A stretch of 64,000 bases of DNA from Anaerolineaceae bacterium. Lineage in GTDB: Bacteria; Chloroflexota; Anaerolineae; Anaerolineales; UBA11657. Made by a program: the position numbers and the translations under genes. The first letter of the stretch is position 1; each line of letters opens with the position of its first letter. Of the stretch, positions 46,939 through 57,146 are shown in pieces. A model generated the notes under the pieces. It saw only the letters and a list, made by a program, of their open reading frames with translations. It did no database searches and was not told the origin of the DNA. The stretch lies in NCBI GenBank assembly GCA_003569365.1, contig BGOS01000016.1, positions 93,948 to 157,947 of the forward strand, written 5' to 3'.

Positions 46939-47727
46939 ATGCCCGAGGGCCACACCATTCATCGGCTGGCTCGACTGCTTAACGGTTCACTTGCTGGCAA
47001 ACCTGTTCGGGCATCCTCGCCACAAGGGCGTTTTGCAGACGGTGCCGAGAGACTTGACGGTCTTACACTGCTCGGTGCTGACGCTTGGGGCAAGTACCTC
47101 TTCTGTAATTTTGACTCGGGAGAGGTACTGCACGTTCATCTTGGTCTGATCGGCAAGTTCCGCGCCCGGAAAGCGCCAATCCCCGACCCTGTTGGAGCTG
47201 TGCGCCTGCGCCTACAGAACGGAGCCATCGCTTGGGATCTGTCTGGGCCCACTCGTTGCGAGATTATCAGCCCGATCGAGCAAGAGCAAATTTGGTCCCG
47301 GCTCGGCGCCGACCCGCTGCGTTCCGATGCCGATGTAGCAGCTGCCCGAGACAAGTTCACTCATTCAAAGCGCGCTGTGGGGGCTTTAGTTCTTGATCAA
47401 TCGGTGGTGGCCGGAATAGGCAACGTCTATCGGGCGGAACTGCTATTTTTGTGTGGCATTCACCCAGCCCGCCCTGCAAACAGTCTCACTGAGGAAGAGT
47501 TTGCTCAGCTCTGGAGTGAAACGGTGCGCCTGCTTCGCCTCGGCGAGCGCATGGGTCGCATTGTCACCACTGACCCGGCCGAGATCGGCGCTACCCGCTC
47601 GCGGATGAAGGCCGAGGAGCGCTTGTACGCCTATCACCGTCAGATTTGTAAGCGCTGTGGGTCGGGTATCGAGGTGCTCAAAATTGGCGGACGTCCGATC
47701 TGGTACTGCCCAAGCTGCCAGCCTTAA
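46939..47727 (+). CDS. Fpg/Nei family DNA glycosylase (endonuclease VIII-like)
   Basis: MPEGHTIHRLAR start; QSVVAGIGNVYRAELLF; C-terminal zinc finger CKRCGSGIEVLKIGGRPIWYCPSCQ. Confidence 0.92.
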   Translation: MPEGHTIHRLARLLNGSLAGKPVRASSPQGRFADGAERLDGLTLLGADAWGKYLFCNFDSGEVLHVHLGLIGKFRARKAPIPDPVGAVRLRLQNGAIAWDLSGPTRCEIISPIEQEQIWSRLGADPLRSDADVAAARDKFTHSKRAVGALVLDQSVVAGIGNVYRAELLFLCGIHPARPANSLTEEEFAQLWSETVRLLRLGERMGRIVTTDPAEIGATRSRMKAEERLYAYHRQICKRCGSGIEVLKIGGRPIWYCPSCQP

Positions 47728-47912
47728 TCGGTTGGCTCTGTGGCGTGTTTCTCAGCCGTTGCCAGGTTGAAATTTACGCAAAGTAACGCAGCAAGCCCGC
47801 GGACGTGGGTTGTTCGATAGATGACTGCGGCTTGTATTTTCCATCCTTTACCAAAGTAATCTGGATTGGCAGCCCCAATTTGGTCGAGGTGTTTCGAAAT
47901 TGAAAAAGAAAA

Positions 47913-47940
47913 ACCGGGCAGGTAAAATTACCTGCCCGGT
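47913..47940 (-). terminator. intrinsic terminator of the FAS1 gene
   Basis: ACCGGGCAGGTAA-AA-TTACCTGCCCGGT perfect 13-bp inverted repeat; on the minus strand followed by TTTTTCTTTTTC. Confidence 0.88.
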
Positions 47941-47976
47941 CTCTTTCAAACCACATTCTGGCGGAGAAGTGATTGT

Positions 47977-49362
47977 TTACTTGGGCAGTAGTACTGCATC
48001 GATCACGTGGATCACGCCATTGGAGGCCGCGATGTCTGTGATAACTACCTGAACCGTTCCGTTCAAGTAAACATTGCCGTAGTTCTCGGAGATCTTCAAA
48101 TTCTGGCCCAACACTGTCGGGGCGCTGGAGAGACCAACCACATCGGCCGCCATCACCTTGCCGGAAACCACGTGGTACAACAAGATGTCCTTCAGCTGCT
48201 TGATGTTGGCAGGCTTGAGCAAATTCTCGACGGTGCCAGCGGGCAACTTTGCGAAAGCATCGTCAGTTGGCGCGAAGACCGTGAAAGGACCGGCTCCGCT
48301 CAGTGTTTCCACCAACTCAGCGGCTTGTAGAGCGGCTACGAGGGTGGTGAAGCGACCGTCCGCAACCGCGGTATCGACAATCGTGCCGACCTGCGCTGGA
48401 GGCACAATAACGGTGTCGATTACGTGGATAACACCATTGGATGTTACGATGTCGGTAATGATCACCTGAGCATCATTGATGTAGACGTTGCCCATGTCTA
48501 CTTTGATGGCAACATCCTTGCCGAGCACTGTGGATGCGCTGGTAAGGCCGGTTACATCCGCGGCCATGACCTTGCCGGAAACCACATGGTAAAGCAGCGT
48601 GTCAATCAGAGCTTGTTTGTTCTCGGCTTTGAGCAGGCCTTCAACTGTGCCCGCGGGCAATTTGGCAAAGGCATCATTAGTCGGGGCGAAGACCGTGAAA
48701 GGACCCGCTCCGCTCAATGTTTCAACCAAATCAGCGGCAGTAAGGGCAGCCACGAGCGTCGTGAAGCGGCCGTCAGCTACAGCAGTGTCGACAATCGTGC
48801 CGACTTCCGCAGGCGGCAAAATAACACTATCGACGACGTGAATAACACCATTTGATGTTTCGATGTCGGTGATGATCACCTGGGCATCATTGATGTAGAC
48901 CTTGCCCATGTCAACTTTGATGGCAACATCCTTGCCGAGCACCGTGGACGCGCTGGTGAGGCTAGTTACGTCCGCAGCCATGACCTTGCCGGAAACCACG
49001 TGGTAAAGCAGCGTATCAATCAGGGCTTGTTTGTTCTCCGGCTTGAGAAGACCTTCAACAGTGCCAGCGGGCAACTTGGCAAAGGCATCATCCGTCGGGG
49101 CGAAGACCGTGAAAGGACCCGCTCCGCTCAATGTCTCAACCAAATCGGCAGCGGTAAGGGCGGCCACGAGCGTCGTGAAGCGCCCGTCCGCTACAGCGGT
49201 GTCAACGATGGTCCCAAGCTTCGCCTCAGGTGCAGCTGTCGGTTCCGGTGCGGCTGTTGGTTGCGGCACCGCGGTCGGGGCGGGTGTCGGTGCAGGCGCA
49301 CACGCGGCAACTACAAAGGTTAGAACCAGTAAACTGGATACAACAATACTCGAACTTTTCAT
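47977..49362 (-). CDS. lipoprotein with three fasciclin (FAS1) domains
   Basis: 461 aa; lipobox [11 protein letters not shown]; three copies of [20 protein letters not shown]...[22 protein letters not shown]...[13 protein letters not shown]...NGVIHVID. Confidence 0.95.
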   Translation of the reverse strand: MKSSSIVVSSLLVLTFVVAACAPAPTPAPTAVPQPTAAPEPTAAPEAKLGTIVDTAVADGRFTTLVAALTAADLVETLSGAGPFTVFAPTDDAFAKLPAGTVEGLLKPENKQALIDTLLYHVVSGKVMAADVTSLTSASTVLGKDVAIKVDMGKVYINDAQVIITDIETSNGVIHVVDSVILPPAEVGTIVDTAVADGRFTTLVAALTAADLVETLSGAGPFTVFAPTNDAFAKLPAGTVEGLLKAENKQALIDTLLYHVVSGKVMAADVTGLTSASTVLGKDVAIKVDMGNVYINDAQVIITDIVTSNGVIHVIDTVIVPPAQVGTIVDTAVADGRFTTLVAALQAAELVETLSGAGPFTVFAPTDDAFAKLPAGTVENLLKPANIKQLKDILLYHVVSGKVMAADVVGLSSAPTVLGQNLKISENYGNVYLNGTVQVVITDIAASNGVIHVIDAVLLPK

Positions 49363-49744
49363 TTTCTAATCTTCCTCTAAATCTAGTGTCTGTCTGATTA
49401 GCTATGTGCACATAACTTCTTACACAGCCTGAGGAGTGTATGTCTTTTGAGTAGCACGCCCACAACCTTATACGCTCTCTAAACAGTCTTATGTTTTTGC
49501 AAAATATTTTAAATTGCACGGCATTGCCGCCTCTGGCACAAATTGAAACTCTTCTGCTTCACCAGCTGCCACCCTTGGGGAACGCACACATGCATTTGCA
49601 TCTGTGCATGCGGGACGGGGTGGTGGCGCAGGGGCGTTAGGGGCTGGTGTTTCGCGCGGCGCGGGTGGAGAAGCTTGTGTGCAGCGCGCCACGGTGTATC
49701 AACGCCGGCAGCTTAATTTGACCGCGGCTGGTGCGTAATAATTT

Positions 49745-50152
49745 TCAGAGAGGGGCCAGCGGTAGCACCGCGTCCACCTCAATTTCCAGCAAGCACTCCG
49801 GCGCGGCGAGCGCTGCCACTGCCAAAGTGGTGTTGACCGGCCGCACATCGGCAAAGAATTCATGGTGCACCTGCCCCACAGCCTCGATGTCCGCAATGTT
49901 TGTCAGGTAAACGCGTACGCGCACTACATCGCGCAGGCTCGCTCCGGCCTGCTCCAGCGCGCGCCCGATCTTTTCGTAGATGTAGCGCGCCTGTGCAGCT
50001 GCATTACCGGGCGCGTGAATGCGGCCGGTGTGATCTGCGGCCACCGTCCCGGCGACAAACACCATGCCGCCAGCCACCACCACGCGGCTGTAGCCGAAGC
50101 GGGTTTCCCAAGGTGTGTTGGTGGAGATGTTGCGGCGTGGCTGTGAATTCAT
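49745..50152 (-). CDS. RidA/YjgF family protein
   Basis: 135 aa; PWETRFGYSRVVVAGGMVFVAGTVA; RYIYEKIGRALEQAGASLRDVVRVRVYLTNI. Confidence 0.92.
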   Translation of the reverse strand: MNSQPRRNISTNTPWETRFGYSRVVVAGGMVFVAGTVAADHTGRIHAPGNAAAQARYIYEKIGRALEQAGASLRDVVRVRVYLTNIADIEAVGQVHHEFFADVRPVNTTLAVAALAAPECLLEIEVDAVLPLAPL

Positions 50153-50216
50153 AATGAGCGCGCTGGTTGTTTTACTTCAATATCGGGGTGCAAGTGAAAG
50201 TGTAGCAGGCTGAACA

Positions 50217-50969
50217 CTAGCGGCTTTGCCAGAGGAGCAGTCCCGCTGCGGACAGCAGCATGGCCATCACTACACGCTCGAACCAAAGCTGGTTGAGGCG
50301 CACCACTAGGAAGCGCGCAGCCATTATCCCCAACGGTATGAACGGAAACACCCACCACAACGAAAGCAGGCGCGGCACATCTAATATTCCGGTATACAGA
50401 AAGCCCGGCACTTTGATTATGTTTATCAGGGTGAAGAAAAGCGTGGCGGTTGCAATGAATGTCCGCGGGGGCAGCTGCAATAACAGCATGTAAGCGTTGA
50501 AGGGCGGTCCCCCATTGTTAAATAAGCCCGAAGCCAGGCCCGCCAGGGCACCAGCTGCCGGCGCGTGCCAGCGGCTGGCGGTGTAGCGCCACTGCTGCAG
50601 CCGGTCGCTTAGCAGCTTGTAGCCTATCAGTAGCAGTACAAAAATTGCCAGCACCAGGCGCAACGCGGTGGGCGCCAGCAGCGTCAGTAGTGCGGTGCCG
50701 GCCAGCGCCCCCAGCGCACCGGGCAGCAACATGCGCCGCAAGAGCTGCAAGTCCCATTCCTGCCAGTAGGTATAAACCGCAAATGCATCGCCGGCCATCA
50801 ACATGGGCAGCAGCACGCCCACTGCCGTGGCGACTGGCAGCACCAGGCTGAGCAGCGGCACCAGCAGCGCTCCCAATCCGCTGAAACCGCCTTTGGCTGC
50901 GCCCACCAAAAAGCCGAGCAGTGCAATGAGCAGCACAACTTGCAGCGGGTCCTGGATCAGCACTGGCAT
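50217..50969 (-). CDS. TauE/SafE family membrane transporter
   Basis: LLIALLGFLVGAAKGGFSGLGALLVPLLSLVLPVATAVGVLLPMLMAGDAFAVYTYWQEWD; GGPPFNAYML. Confidence 0.88.
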   Translation of the reverse strand: MPVLIQDPLQVVLLIALLGFLVGAAKGGFSGLGALLVPLLSLVLPVATAVGVLLPMLMAGDAFAVYTYWQEWDLQLLRRMLLPGALGALAGTALLTLLAPTALRLVLAIFVLLLIGYKLLSDRLQQWRYTASRWHAPAAGALAGLASGLFNNGGPPFNAYMLLLQLPPRTFIATATLFFTLINIIKVPGFLYTGILDVPRLLSLWWVFPFIPLGIMAARFLVVRLNQLWFERVVMAMLLSAAGLLLWQSR

Positions 50970-51177
50970 GAAAAAGGGGTGGGCTGGCGGTTGTGGATGC
51001 TTGCGCCCGGTAGGTTTGCGCGGCCTTGCGCAAGCTATTGCGGGCGGGCCGGCTACCGCGTATGCGCAGCAGTTGCTGGCGCCGCCCCATTGTAATGGAT
51101 GCGCGGTTTGGCGGCGGCGCGGGTGCGGTAACATCATGGTTCAGGTGCCGCCGCGGGTGGCGCAGGAGGAATCGTCC

Positions 51178-52110
51178 ATGCCAATTATGCGCAGCGTTCT
51201 GCTCGCAATTTCTGAAAATCGCTGGATGCGCGCACACGGGCAGCGCCTGTGGTTTGTGCGCCGCGCGGTAAGTGCCTTCATGCCGGGCGAGGAGCTGGAA
51301 GACATGTTGCGCGCAGCCGCAACGCAGGCGCCGCACAACATCGGCACAGTGTTCACGCGCCTGGGCGAGAGTGTTACGGAGTGGAGCGAGGCGGATTTTG
51401 TAATGCGCCACTATTTGGATGCGATGGAGCGCTGCCGCAGCGCCGGGGTGGGCAGCGAGCCTTCGGTGAAGCCCACACAGCTGGGGTTGGATATGGATGC
51501 CGGGCGCTGCCACCAGAACTTGCGGGCGCTGGCCGAACGCGCGCGCCAGCTTAATTCCTATTTATGGATAGACATGGAACAGACGGCGTATGTGGATGCG
51601 ACGCTTGAAATTGTGCGCCGGCTGCAGGCGGAGTTTGGCAATGTGGGCGTTTGCCTGCAGGCGTACTTGCACCGCACGATGGATGACCTGGCCGCACTGC
51701 GGCTGCTGGGTGTGGGCGTGCGGCTGGTAAAAGGCGCGTACAGTGAGCCGCCGGCGCTGGCGTTTCCGCGCAAGGCGGATGTGGACGAAAACTTTTTTCG
51801 GATTGCGGTGGCAATGCTGGCGCCGCTGGGGCGGCCGGCTGCATTCCGCGCGGTGTTTGGCACGCATGATGCCGTGCTGATTGCGCGCATCCGGGCGCAC
51901 TGCAAAGCCATCGGCGTGGCGGACAGCGCGCTGGAGGTGCACATGCTGTACGGCATTCAGCGCGCGGAGCAGCTGCGTCTGGTGCAGGCCGGCGTGCGTG
52001 TGTGTGTGCTGATTGCCTACGGCGCATTTTGGTTTCCGTGGTACATGCGCCGCCTCGCAGAGCGGCCCGCGAACGTGGGCTTTGTTATTCGCAGCATGTT
52101 TGCGCGTTAG
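51178..52110 (+). CDS. proline dehydrogenase
   Basis: QLGLDMDAGRCHQNL..., YLWIDMEQTAYVDATLEI, GVCLQAYLHRTMDDL, VRLVKGAYSEPPALAFPRKADVDENF, EVHMLYGIQ; SD aggagga upstream. Confidence 0.9.
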   Translation: MPIMRSVLLAISENRWMRAHGQRLWFVRRAVSAFMPGEELEDMLRAAATQAPHNIGTVFTRLGESVTEWSEADFVMRHYLDAMERCRSAGVGSEPSVKPTQLGLDMDAGRCHQNLRALAERARQLNSYLWIDMEQTAYVDATLEIVRRLQAEFGNVGVCLQAYLHRTMDDLAALRLLGVGVRLVKGAYSEPPALAFPRKADVDENFFRIAVAMLAPLGRPAAFRAVFGTHDAVLIARIRAHCKAIGVADSALEVHMLYGIQRAEQLRLVQAGVRVCVLIAYGAFWFPWYMRRLAERPANVGFVIRSMFAR

Positions 52111-52220
52111 CAGCCAGCCGGGCGCAGCGGCGGCCACATGGCTGCGCAACACTTGTTCCACCGCAATCTTATGTGCGCTGCGCCAAACCGTTTGCAACCC
52201 GTCGCCGTCGCAAGGCGGCG

Positions 52221-54227
52221 CTAAATAACATCACGCTCCAGGTTCAGCCACGCCAGCTCGCGCGCGGACAACTGCACGCCCACGCATTCCAGTGAGCTCA
52301 CGGTCTCGCTTATCAGCCGCGGCCCGATCAGCGCAAACGTGGGGAAGGGCTGCGCAAGCACGTAAGCGGCCGCGATTGCGATGGGCGCAACCTGTTTTGT
52401 TTGTGCCAGCTGCAGCGCGCGCTCGCGGCGCGTAAAGTTGTCATCCGCGTACCAGCAGCGCACCAGCTCCGCATCGCCTAGCTTGTCGGCGCCGGCGCGC
52501 TCCGTGAAGAAGCCGCGCGCCTGGCTTGACCACGCCAGCAGCGGCAGCTGCTGCTTGGCCAGCCAGCGGCGCGAGGCCGGGTCGGCAGCCGAGATGCTGC
52601 CAGCCCACACCGGCTCCACCATGCGCGCCAGGCTGAAGTTGTTGCTCATCACGCTAAAGCCCTGCAGGCCTTTGCGCTTGGCGTAGCGGTTGGCGGCGCT
52701 GATGCGCTCGATGGACCAGTTGGAGCCGCCAAATAAATGCATGCGGCCCGCGCGCGCGTGCATGTTGAGCACATCCACAAATTCACCCACCGGCACAGCC
52801 AGGTTGTCGCGGTGCAGCAGGTAGATGTCGGCGTAGCTGGTTTGCAGCCGGTCAAGCGATTCCTCCAGCTGGCGTGAAGCCCACTCTGGCGTGCAAAGCG
52901 GCGTGTGCGCGCCTTTCGCAATCACCGTTGTTGTTTCGCGCACGCCGCGGCTGCGCAGCCATTGGCCCAGCAGGCGCTCTTGCAGCCCGCCTGCATAAAT
53001 ATTGGCGGTGTCAAAAGCATTGCCGCCGCGCTCGTAGTAGTCATCCCAGATTGCTGCAGCATGCGGCATGCTGGCCTGGTTGTCGCAGCCCATTACCAGC
53101 CGCGCCACCGGCTTTGCCAAGCCGGCAATGGTGCCGTGCGGAATGACCGCATGCGGCTGGCGGCGCAGCGGCCGGCGCGCGTGCGTGTGGGTGAACTGCT
53201 CTGGTGTTTCCTGCGCATACACAAGGCCGGCAGCGTTGCGCCAGGCGTCAAGCGCGGCCATATTGCCGAGCGTGTCTGCAACCGTCACCGCTGCAACTTC
53301 GCGCTGGCCCGCAGCCAGTGCCAGTGCCACCGCATCCGCTTCGAGGCCGTAAAGGTTGCCGGGCGTGGTGCACACAATCTCCTGCGCGCTGCCAGCGGCG
53401 TGCAGAAACATGGTGCTGGCCGCACCTTCAGCCGGCGGCACCCATGGCTGCGGAATGTGCAGCATGGCTTTGGTGCCGTAGATGCGTGCGGAGTTGTCCT
53501 GGTCGAGGCCGACACTGCAGGAAACCTGGGCGATCATGCCGTTGGCAAATTGCAGCGTGGCCGCTGCGGTGTCGTCAACGCCAGTGGCCGGGTGCAGGCG
53601 CGCACTGCCGCTGACGCTTTCCGGATTTAAAAAGGGCAGTGCGCTGCTGGCGCCTGCAATCAGGCGCGCGAAAGAAACCGGGTAGCAGCCCACATCCAGG
53701 ATGCCGCCGCCGGCCCCGGCGTTGTTCCATAACCGGCCGCCGGCTGCCGGGTCTGTGTAAAAACCGAACGCTGCCTGTACCAGCTTGACGGTGCCGAGCG
53801 CCCCGCTGCGCACCAGCTCCACAATCTTTTCTGTTTGCGGGTGGCAGCGGTACATAAATGCTTCCATCAGCAATACGCCGTTTGCGCGCGCGGCTTCGGC
53901 CATCACCATGGCTTCGGCATGGTTCAGGCCCAGCGGTTTCTCGCACAGGATGTGCTTGCCCGCCTGCGCTGCGCGGATTGCCCACTCACAGTGCTGCGGG
54001 TGCGGCGTGGCAATGTAGACCGCCTGCACTGCCGGGTCTGCCAGCAGAGCGGCGTAGCTGGCATGGGCCACAGGCACCCCAAACTCGGCCGCGAAGCGCG
54101 CGGCGCTTGCCTGCGAGCGGCTGCCAACGGCAGCAAGCCGGCCGTGCTGAGATTTGGCAACACCTTTTGCAAAAGTGCCGGCAATGCTGCCGGTTGCCAA
54201 AATTCCCCACGCGAGGCGGTTACTCAT
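52221..54227 (-). CDS. fusion: Gfo/Idh/MocA-family oxidoreductase (N) plus aldo/keto reductase (C)
   Basis: 668 aa continuous ORF; N: WGILATGSIAGTFAKGV...CEKPLGLNHAEA; C: GGNAFDTANIYAGGLQERLLGQWLRSRG...SYADIYLLHRDN...GGSNWSIERI. Confidence 0.9.
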   Translation of the reverse strand: MSNRLAWGILATGSIAGTFAKGVAKSQHGRLAAVGSRSQASAARFAAEFGVPVAHASYAALLADPAVQAVYIATPHPQHCEWAIRAAQAGKHILCEKPLGLNHAEAMVMAEAARANGVLLMEAFMYRCHPQTEKIVELVRSGALGTVKLVQAAFGFYTDPAAGGRLWNNAGAGGGILDVGCYPVSFARLIAGASSALPFLNPESVSGSARLHPATGVDDTAAATLQFANGMIAQVSCSVGLDQDNSARIYGTKAMLHIPQPWVPPAEGAASTMFLHAAGSAQEIVCTTPGNLYGLEADAVALALAAGQREVAAVTVADTLGNMAALDAWRNAAGLVYAQETPEQFTHTHARRPLRRQPHAVIPHGTIAGLAKPVARLVMGCDNQASMPHAAAIWDDYYERGGNAFDTANIYAGGLQERLLGQWLRSRGVRETTTVIAKGAHTPLCTPEWASRQLEESLDRLQTSYADIYLLHRDNLAVPVGEFVDVLNMHARAGRMHLFGGSNWSIERISAANRYAKRKGLQGFSVMSNNFSLARMVEPVWAGSISAADPASRRWLAKQQLPLLAWSSQARGFFTERAGADKLGDAELVRCWYADDNFTRRERALQLAQTKQVAPIAIAAAYVLAQPFPTFALIGPRLISETVSSLECVGVQLSARELAWLNLERDVI

Positions 54228-54574
54228 GTTGAACTCCCCTGCTTGTATTGGCTGCGGATTTATCAGCGCAATGCGATCGAAACACGCGCTTGCATGCGAG
54301 TGGATTATATATTCAAGCGGGGGCCGACTGCAGTCATGACAATGTGGTCTGTCACACGACCGATTGGCTTTGGTGAGCGGTGGGTGTCGTGCCGGATGGT
54401 GCCGGCCAACTGCTTTGCGGCTGGCAAGTGCCTGTCAGGTGGTTTAGTTCGGCAATATGCAAGGCGACGCGCGCTGGGAGTGCGGGCTTATGAAACTCAG
54501 CTAACAGCGGGCAGCAGTTGCTGCGGTTCGAATGGTGTGCGTCGCAGTGTTTAATTTTTGGTAAATGTATCTTT

Positions 54575-56995
54575 TCAGCCGCCCGCCAGTGCTTGGGAGT
54601 AAAACCGCAGGTAGTCCGGCACATGCTGCACCCAGTACACCGGCCCATGAAAGCCCGGATAGAGATGCCATTCGTGCGGAATTTTGCGGTCAGTGAGCGA
54701 ATTGTGGATCGCGGTCAATGTGCCCACCCACGGATCTTGTTCGCCAATGTCCAGCCAAATCTTCAGGGAGGCTGCACCTGGCGCTGTTTGGGCAAGCACC
54801 ACCGGATCTTTACTGGTGAACTCGGCGCCGGTCCCCAGGAAGTTCAGTTCTTCTGTGCCTTCATACAAGCTGGGGCTGCTGCTAGCAACCACGCCAAACA
54901 CATTGGGGTATGTGAAGCCCTGGTGCAGGGCACCCCAGCCGCCGATTGAAAGTCCGCCGACCGCACGCGCGGCCGGGGAACGCACGGTGCCAAAGTTCTG
55001 GTCAACTTCCCCCACTATTTCGTATGCGAGGTATTCACCCCAAGCCGGGTCATTGGCGGCCCAGTTGGTGAAGTAGCTGCGCTCGCCATGCGGCAGTACG
55101 ATGATGAACGGCATTAAGGCGCCGGCGGCCATGCCCCGGTCTGCCATGTCAAATAGACCATACGCAGCCCACTCGTCCTGCAGCCCGCCGCCACCATGCA
55201 GTGCATAGACCACGGGATAACGCCGGTCAGTATCCCCGTACCCGGGCGGCAGGTAGATCCAGTAGATCATGTCACGGTAAAGGAGCGGGCTGTACATGCT
55301 GCGGGCATAGGCGCGCCCCTTTAGGTTGCCTACATACTCGCTTACCAAGGTCTGGTCATCCGGCGGCAGCGGCGGAAATTCCAGCGGCGTCTGGGCTGTG
55401 GCAGGTGCAGCAGTAAGTTCTGGCTCAACTACAAGCGTCGGTTGCGCATCTGTTTGCGCGGCAGGTTTGGGGATTGGCGGAATTAGAGTGGCAGGCGGCG
55501 CTTGAGTTGCCACAATGGCGATTGAGATATCACTGCTGGCGGGGGTGGCCTGCGCCATCGCTGTGCCAGTTGCCGGCACAGCGATGGCGGCAATCACGGT
55601 GCCATAAGCTTTTGCCCGCGCAATAACTTTCGGATCAAGCTCCAAGGGCTGCGCAAGCACCGGTTGCACCCGCAGCAGTGGCAGAAATACAAGTGAGGCG
55701 AGCACCATCATGACCGGACTGGCGTACCAGAATGGGAGCGTTCTGTGTGTGGGCATTAGAAACCGGCTGCGCGCCAGCACCCAGATCAGCGCCACGGCAG
55801 CAATCTGGAAAGCAGCGTTGATGGCGGGCGGGCTAACATAGTCCACCCCTAGTGGCGTAAGCAGCAGCTGTGCGCCCACTGCCACTGCTGCGTGCAATGC
55901 AAAGGCGTACAGTGCATTCTGCCCGAGCGGCGCCAGCAAGCCGCGGGCGTGGCGCAGGTACTTCCACCAGCGGGTGAGGCATAGGAACATGAAAGTAAAG
56001 ACCACTGCCGAAGCAAGCAGGCGCCCCACTTGCAAGTCTGATTTCCCGAATACATTTATTTGCAGCCAGAACTCAGCTTCACTGATTGTGCCACTTAGGT
56101 CCCGGATCGGGGCGGGCAACCTGCTTGGCGGCAGGTACATTGCGGCGCACAACAGAAGCAGCGCCAGCGTACCCGCTCCGGTTATCCAATGCAGGCGCCG
56201 GGCACCACGGGTTGTTGGCGCTCCCATGCTGTTGCGCTTGTAGCCGAGTGCCAGCCCGCCAAAAAACAAAAGTTGCCAGGCGGAAAACTCAAACAGGTAG
56301 TTGCCGGCGATGGGCCACATGACCGTTACCGCATCCGGCACAATCTGGTGCAGCGCCCAGATTGCCACAGACACACCGAGCAGCCATGCGGTCCAGCCTC
56401 GTTCCAGCATAAACAGCGCAACCGGCGTAATCATGAAGAACACTGTGTAAAGCAGCATTACATCGGCCAGGTAGTAAGTGCGATGCAAGGTCAGCACGTT
56501 CAACAAGTAAGTTACCGGGTCTGAAAGGTCCAGCCCTTGCGCCCAGCGCAGCCCGAAGACTTCAGACACCGGTACTATCAGCAGGGTCATGGCCACAGTG
56601 AGCAGGTACAGCGCAATCATGCGCAGCATGATTTTTTGAACGGCTGCAACCAAGCCGGCTTGCTGTACCACCCGGTGATAAACCAGGCCGGCCATCAGGC
56701 CGGAGGTGAGAATAAAGCCTTCCGCTGCGGAGGTAAAAAACCGGTTGCCACCGGTGATCAGCCACAGCGGTGAGACACCGAGCACATGGTCGATGATCAT
56801 CGCCAGCGCAAAATACCCGCGCAAAAGGTCGATGCGCAGGTCGCGGCCGGCAGCTGTGATGTATGGCGGCAGAACTACTGCGGGTTTTGCATCAGTGCCA
56901 GCCGGCAGCGGTGATGGCACGCTCCCGATCCACGGCAGCAGAAATTTATCTGGCGTGTCGGCAGATTGGAGCGTTGGCAGTGTGGCTGCTGGCAT
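54575..56995 (-). CDS. fusion: OpgC-like acyltransferase-fold membrane domain plus secreted esterase domain
   Basis: 806 aa; N: RDLRIDLLRGYFALAMIIDHVLGVSPLW... with multiple TM; C: YPVVYALHGGGGLQDEW...AVGGLSIGGWGALHQGFTYPNVFGVVASSSPSL. Confidence 0.85.
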   Translation of the reverse strand: MPAATLPTLQSADTPDKFLLPWIGSVPSPLPAGTDAKPAVVLPPYITAAGRDLRIDLLRGYFALAMIIDHVLGVSPLWLITGGNRFFTSAAEGFILTSGLMAGLVYHRVVQQAGLVAAVQKIMLRMIALYLLTVAMTLLIVPVSEVFGLRWAQGLDLSDPVTYLLNVLTLHRTYYLADVMLLYTVFFMITPVALFMLERGWTAWLLGVSVAIWALHQIVPDAVTVMWPIAGNYLFEFSAWQLLFFGGLALGYKRNSMGAPTTRGARRLHWITGAGTLALLLLCAAMYLPPSRLPAPIRDLSGTISEAEFWLQINVFGKSDLQVGRLLASAVVFTFMFLCLTRWWKYLRHARGLLAPLGQNALYAFALHAAVAVGAQLLLTPLGVDYVSPPAINAAFQIAAVALIWVLARSRFLMPTHRTLPFWYASPVMMVLASLVFLPLLRVQPVLAQPLELDPKVIARAKAYGTVIAAIAVPATGTAMAQATPASSDISIAIVATQAPPATLIPPIPKPAAQTDAQPTLVVEPELTAAPATAQTPLEFPPLPPDDQTLVSEYVGNLKGRAYARSMYSPLLYRDMIYWIYLPPGYGDTDRRYPVVYALHGGGGLQDEWAAYGLFDMADRGMAAGALMPFIIVLPHGERSYFTNWAANDPAWGEYLAYEIVGEVDQNFGTVRSPAARAVGGLSIGGWGALHQGFTYPNVFGVVASSSPSLYEGTEELNFLGTGAEFTSKDPVVLAQTAPGAASLKIWLDIGEQDPWVGTLTAIHNSLTDRKIPHEWHLYPGFHGPVYWVQHVPDYLRFYSQALAGG

Positions 56996-57146
56996 GCCGG
57001 GGCTTGCTTGCTTGTAATGAAGGTATGGACTTGCGGAAGGCGGGTATGCGAAGGTGCAACTTTCCCAAGCAAGTATATCTTGGCGGCAGATGGAAACTTC
57101 AACGGCGCGGATTGTGCTGGACAGCCGAAGATCCCTAGTTTGGGTT

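Noticed and set aside
47977-49362. CRISPR-like or tandem-array explanation for the ~414-nt periodicity
   Set aside because: Periodicity is fully explained by in-frame FAS1 domains in one ORF; no short repeat-spacer array was seen anywhere in the window.
48007-49369. Several plus-strand ORFs (103-143 aa) over the FAS1 gene
   Set aside because: Antisense to the clear FAS1 lipoprotein and repeated with the same period, so they are mirror artefacts.
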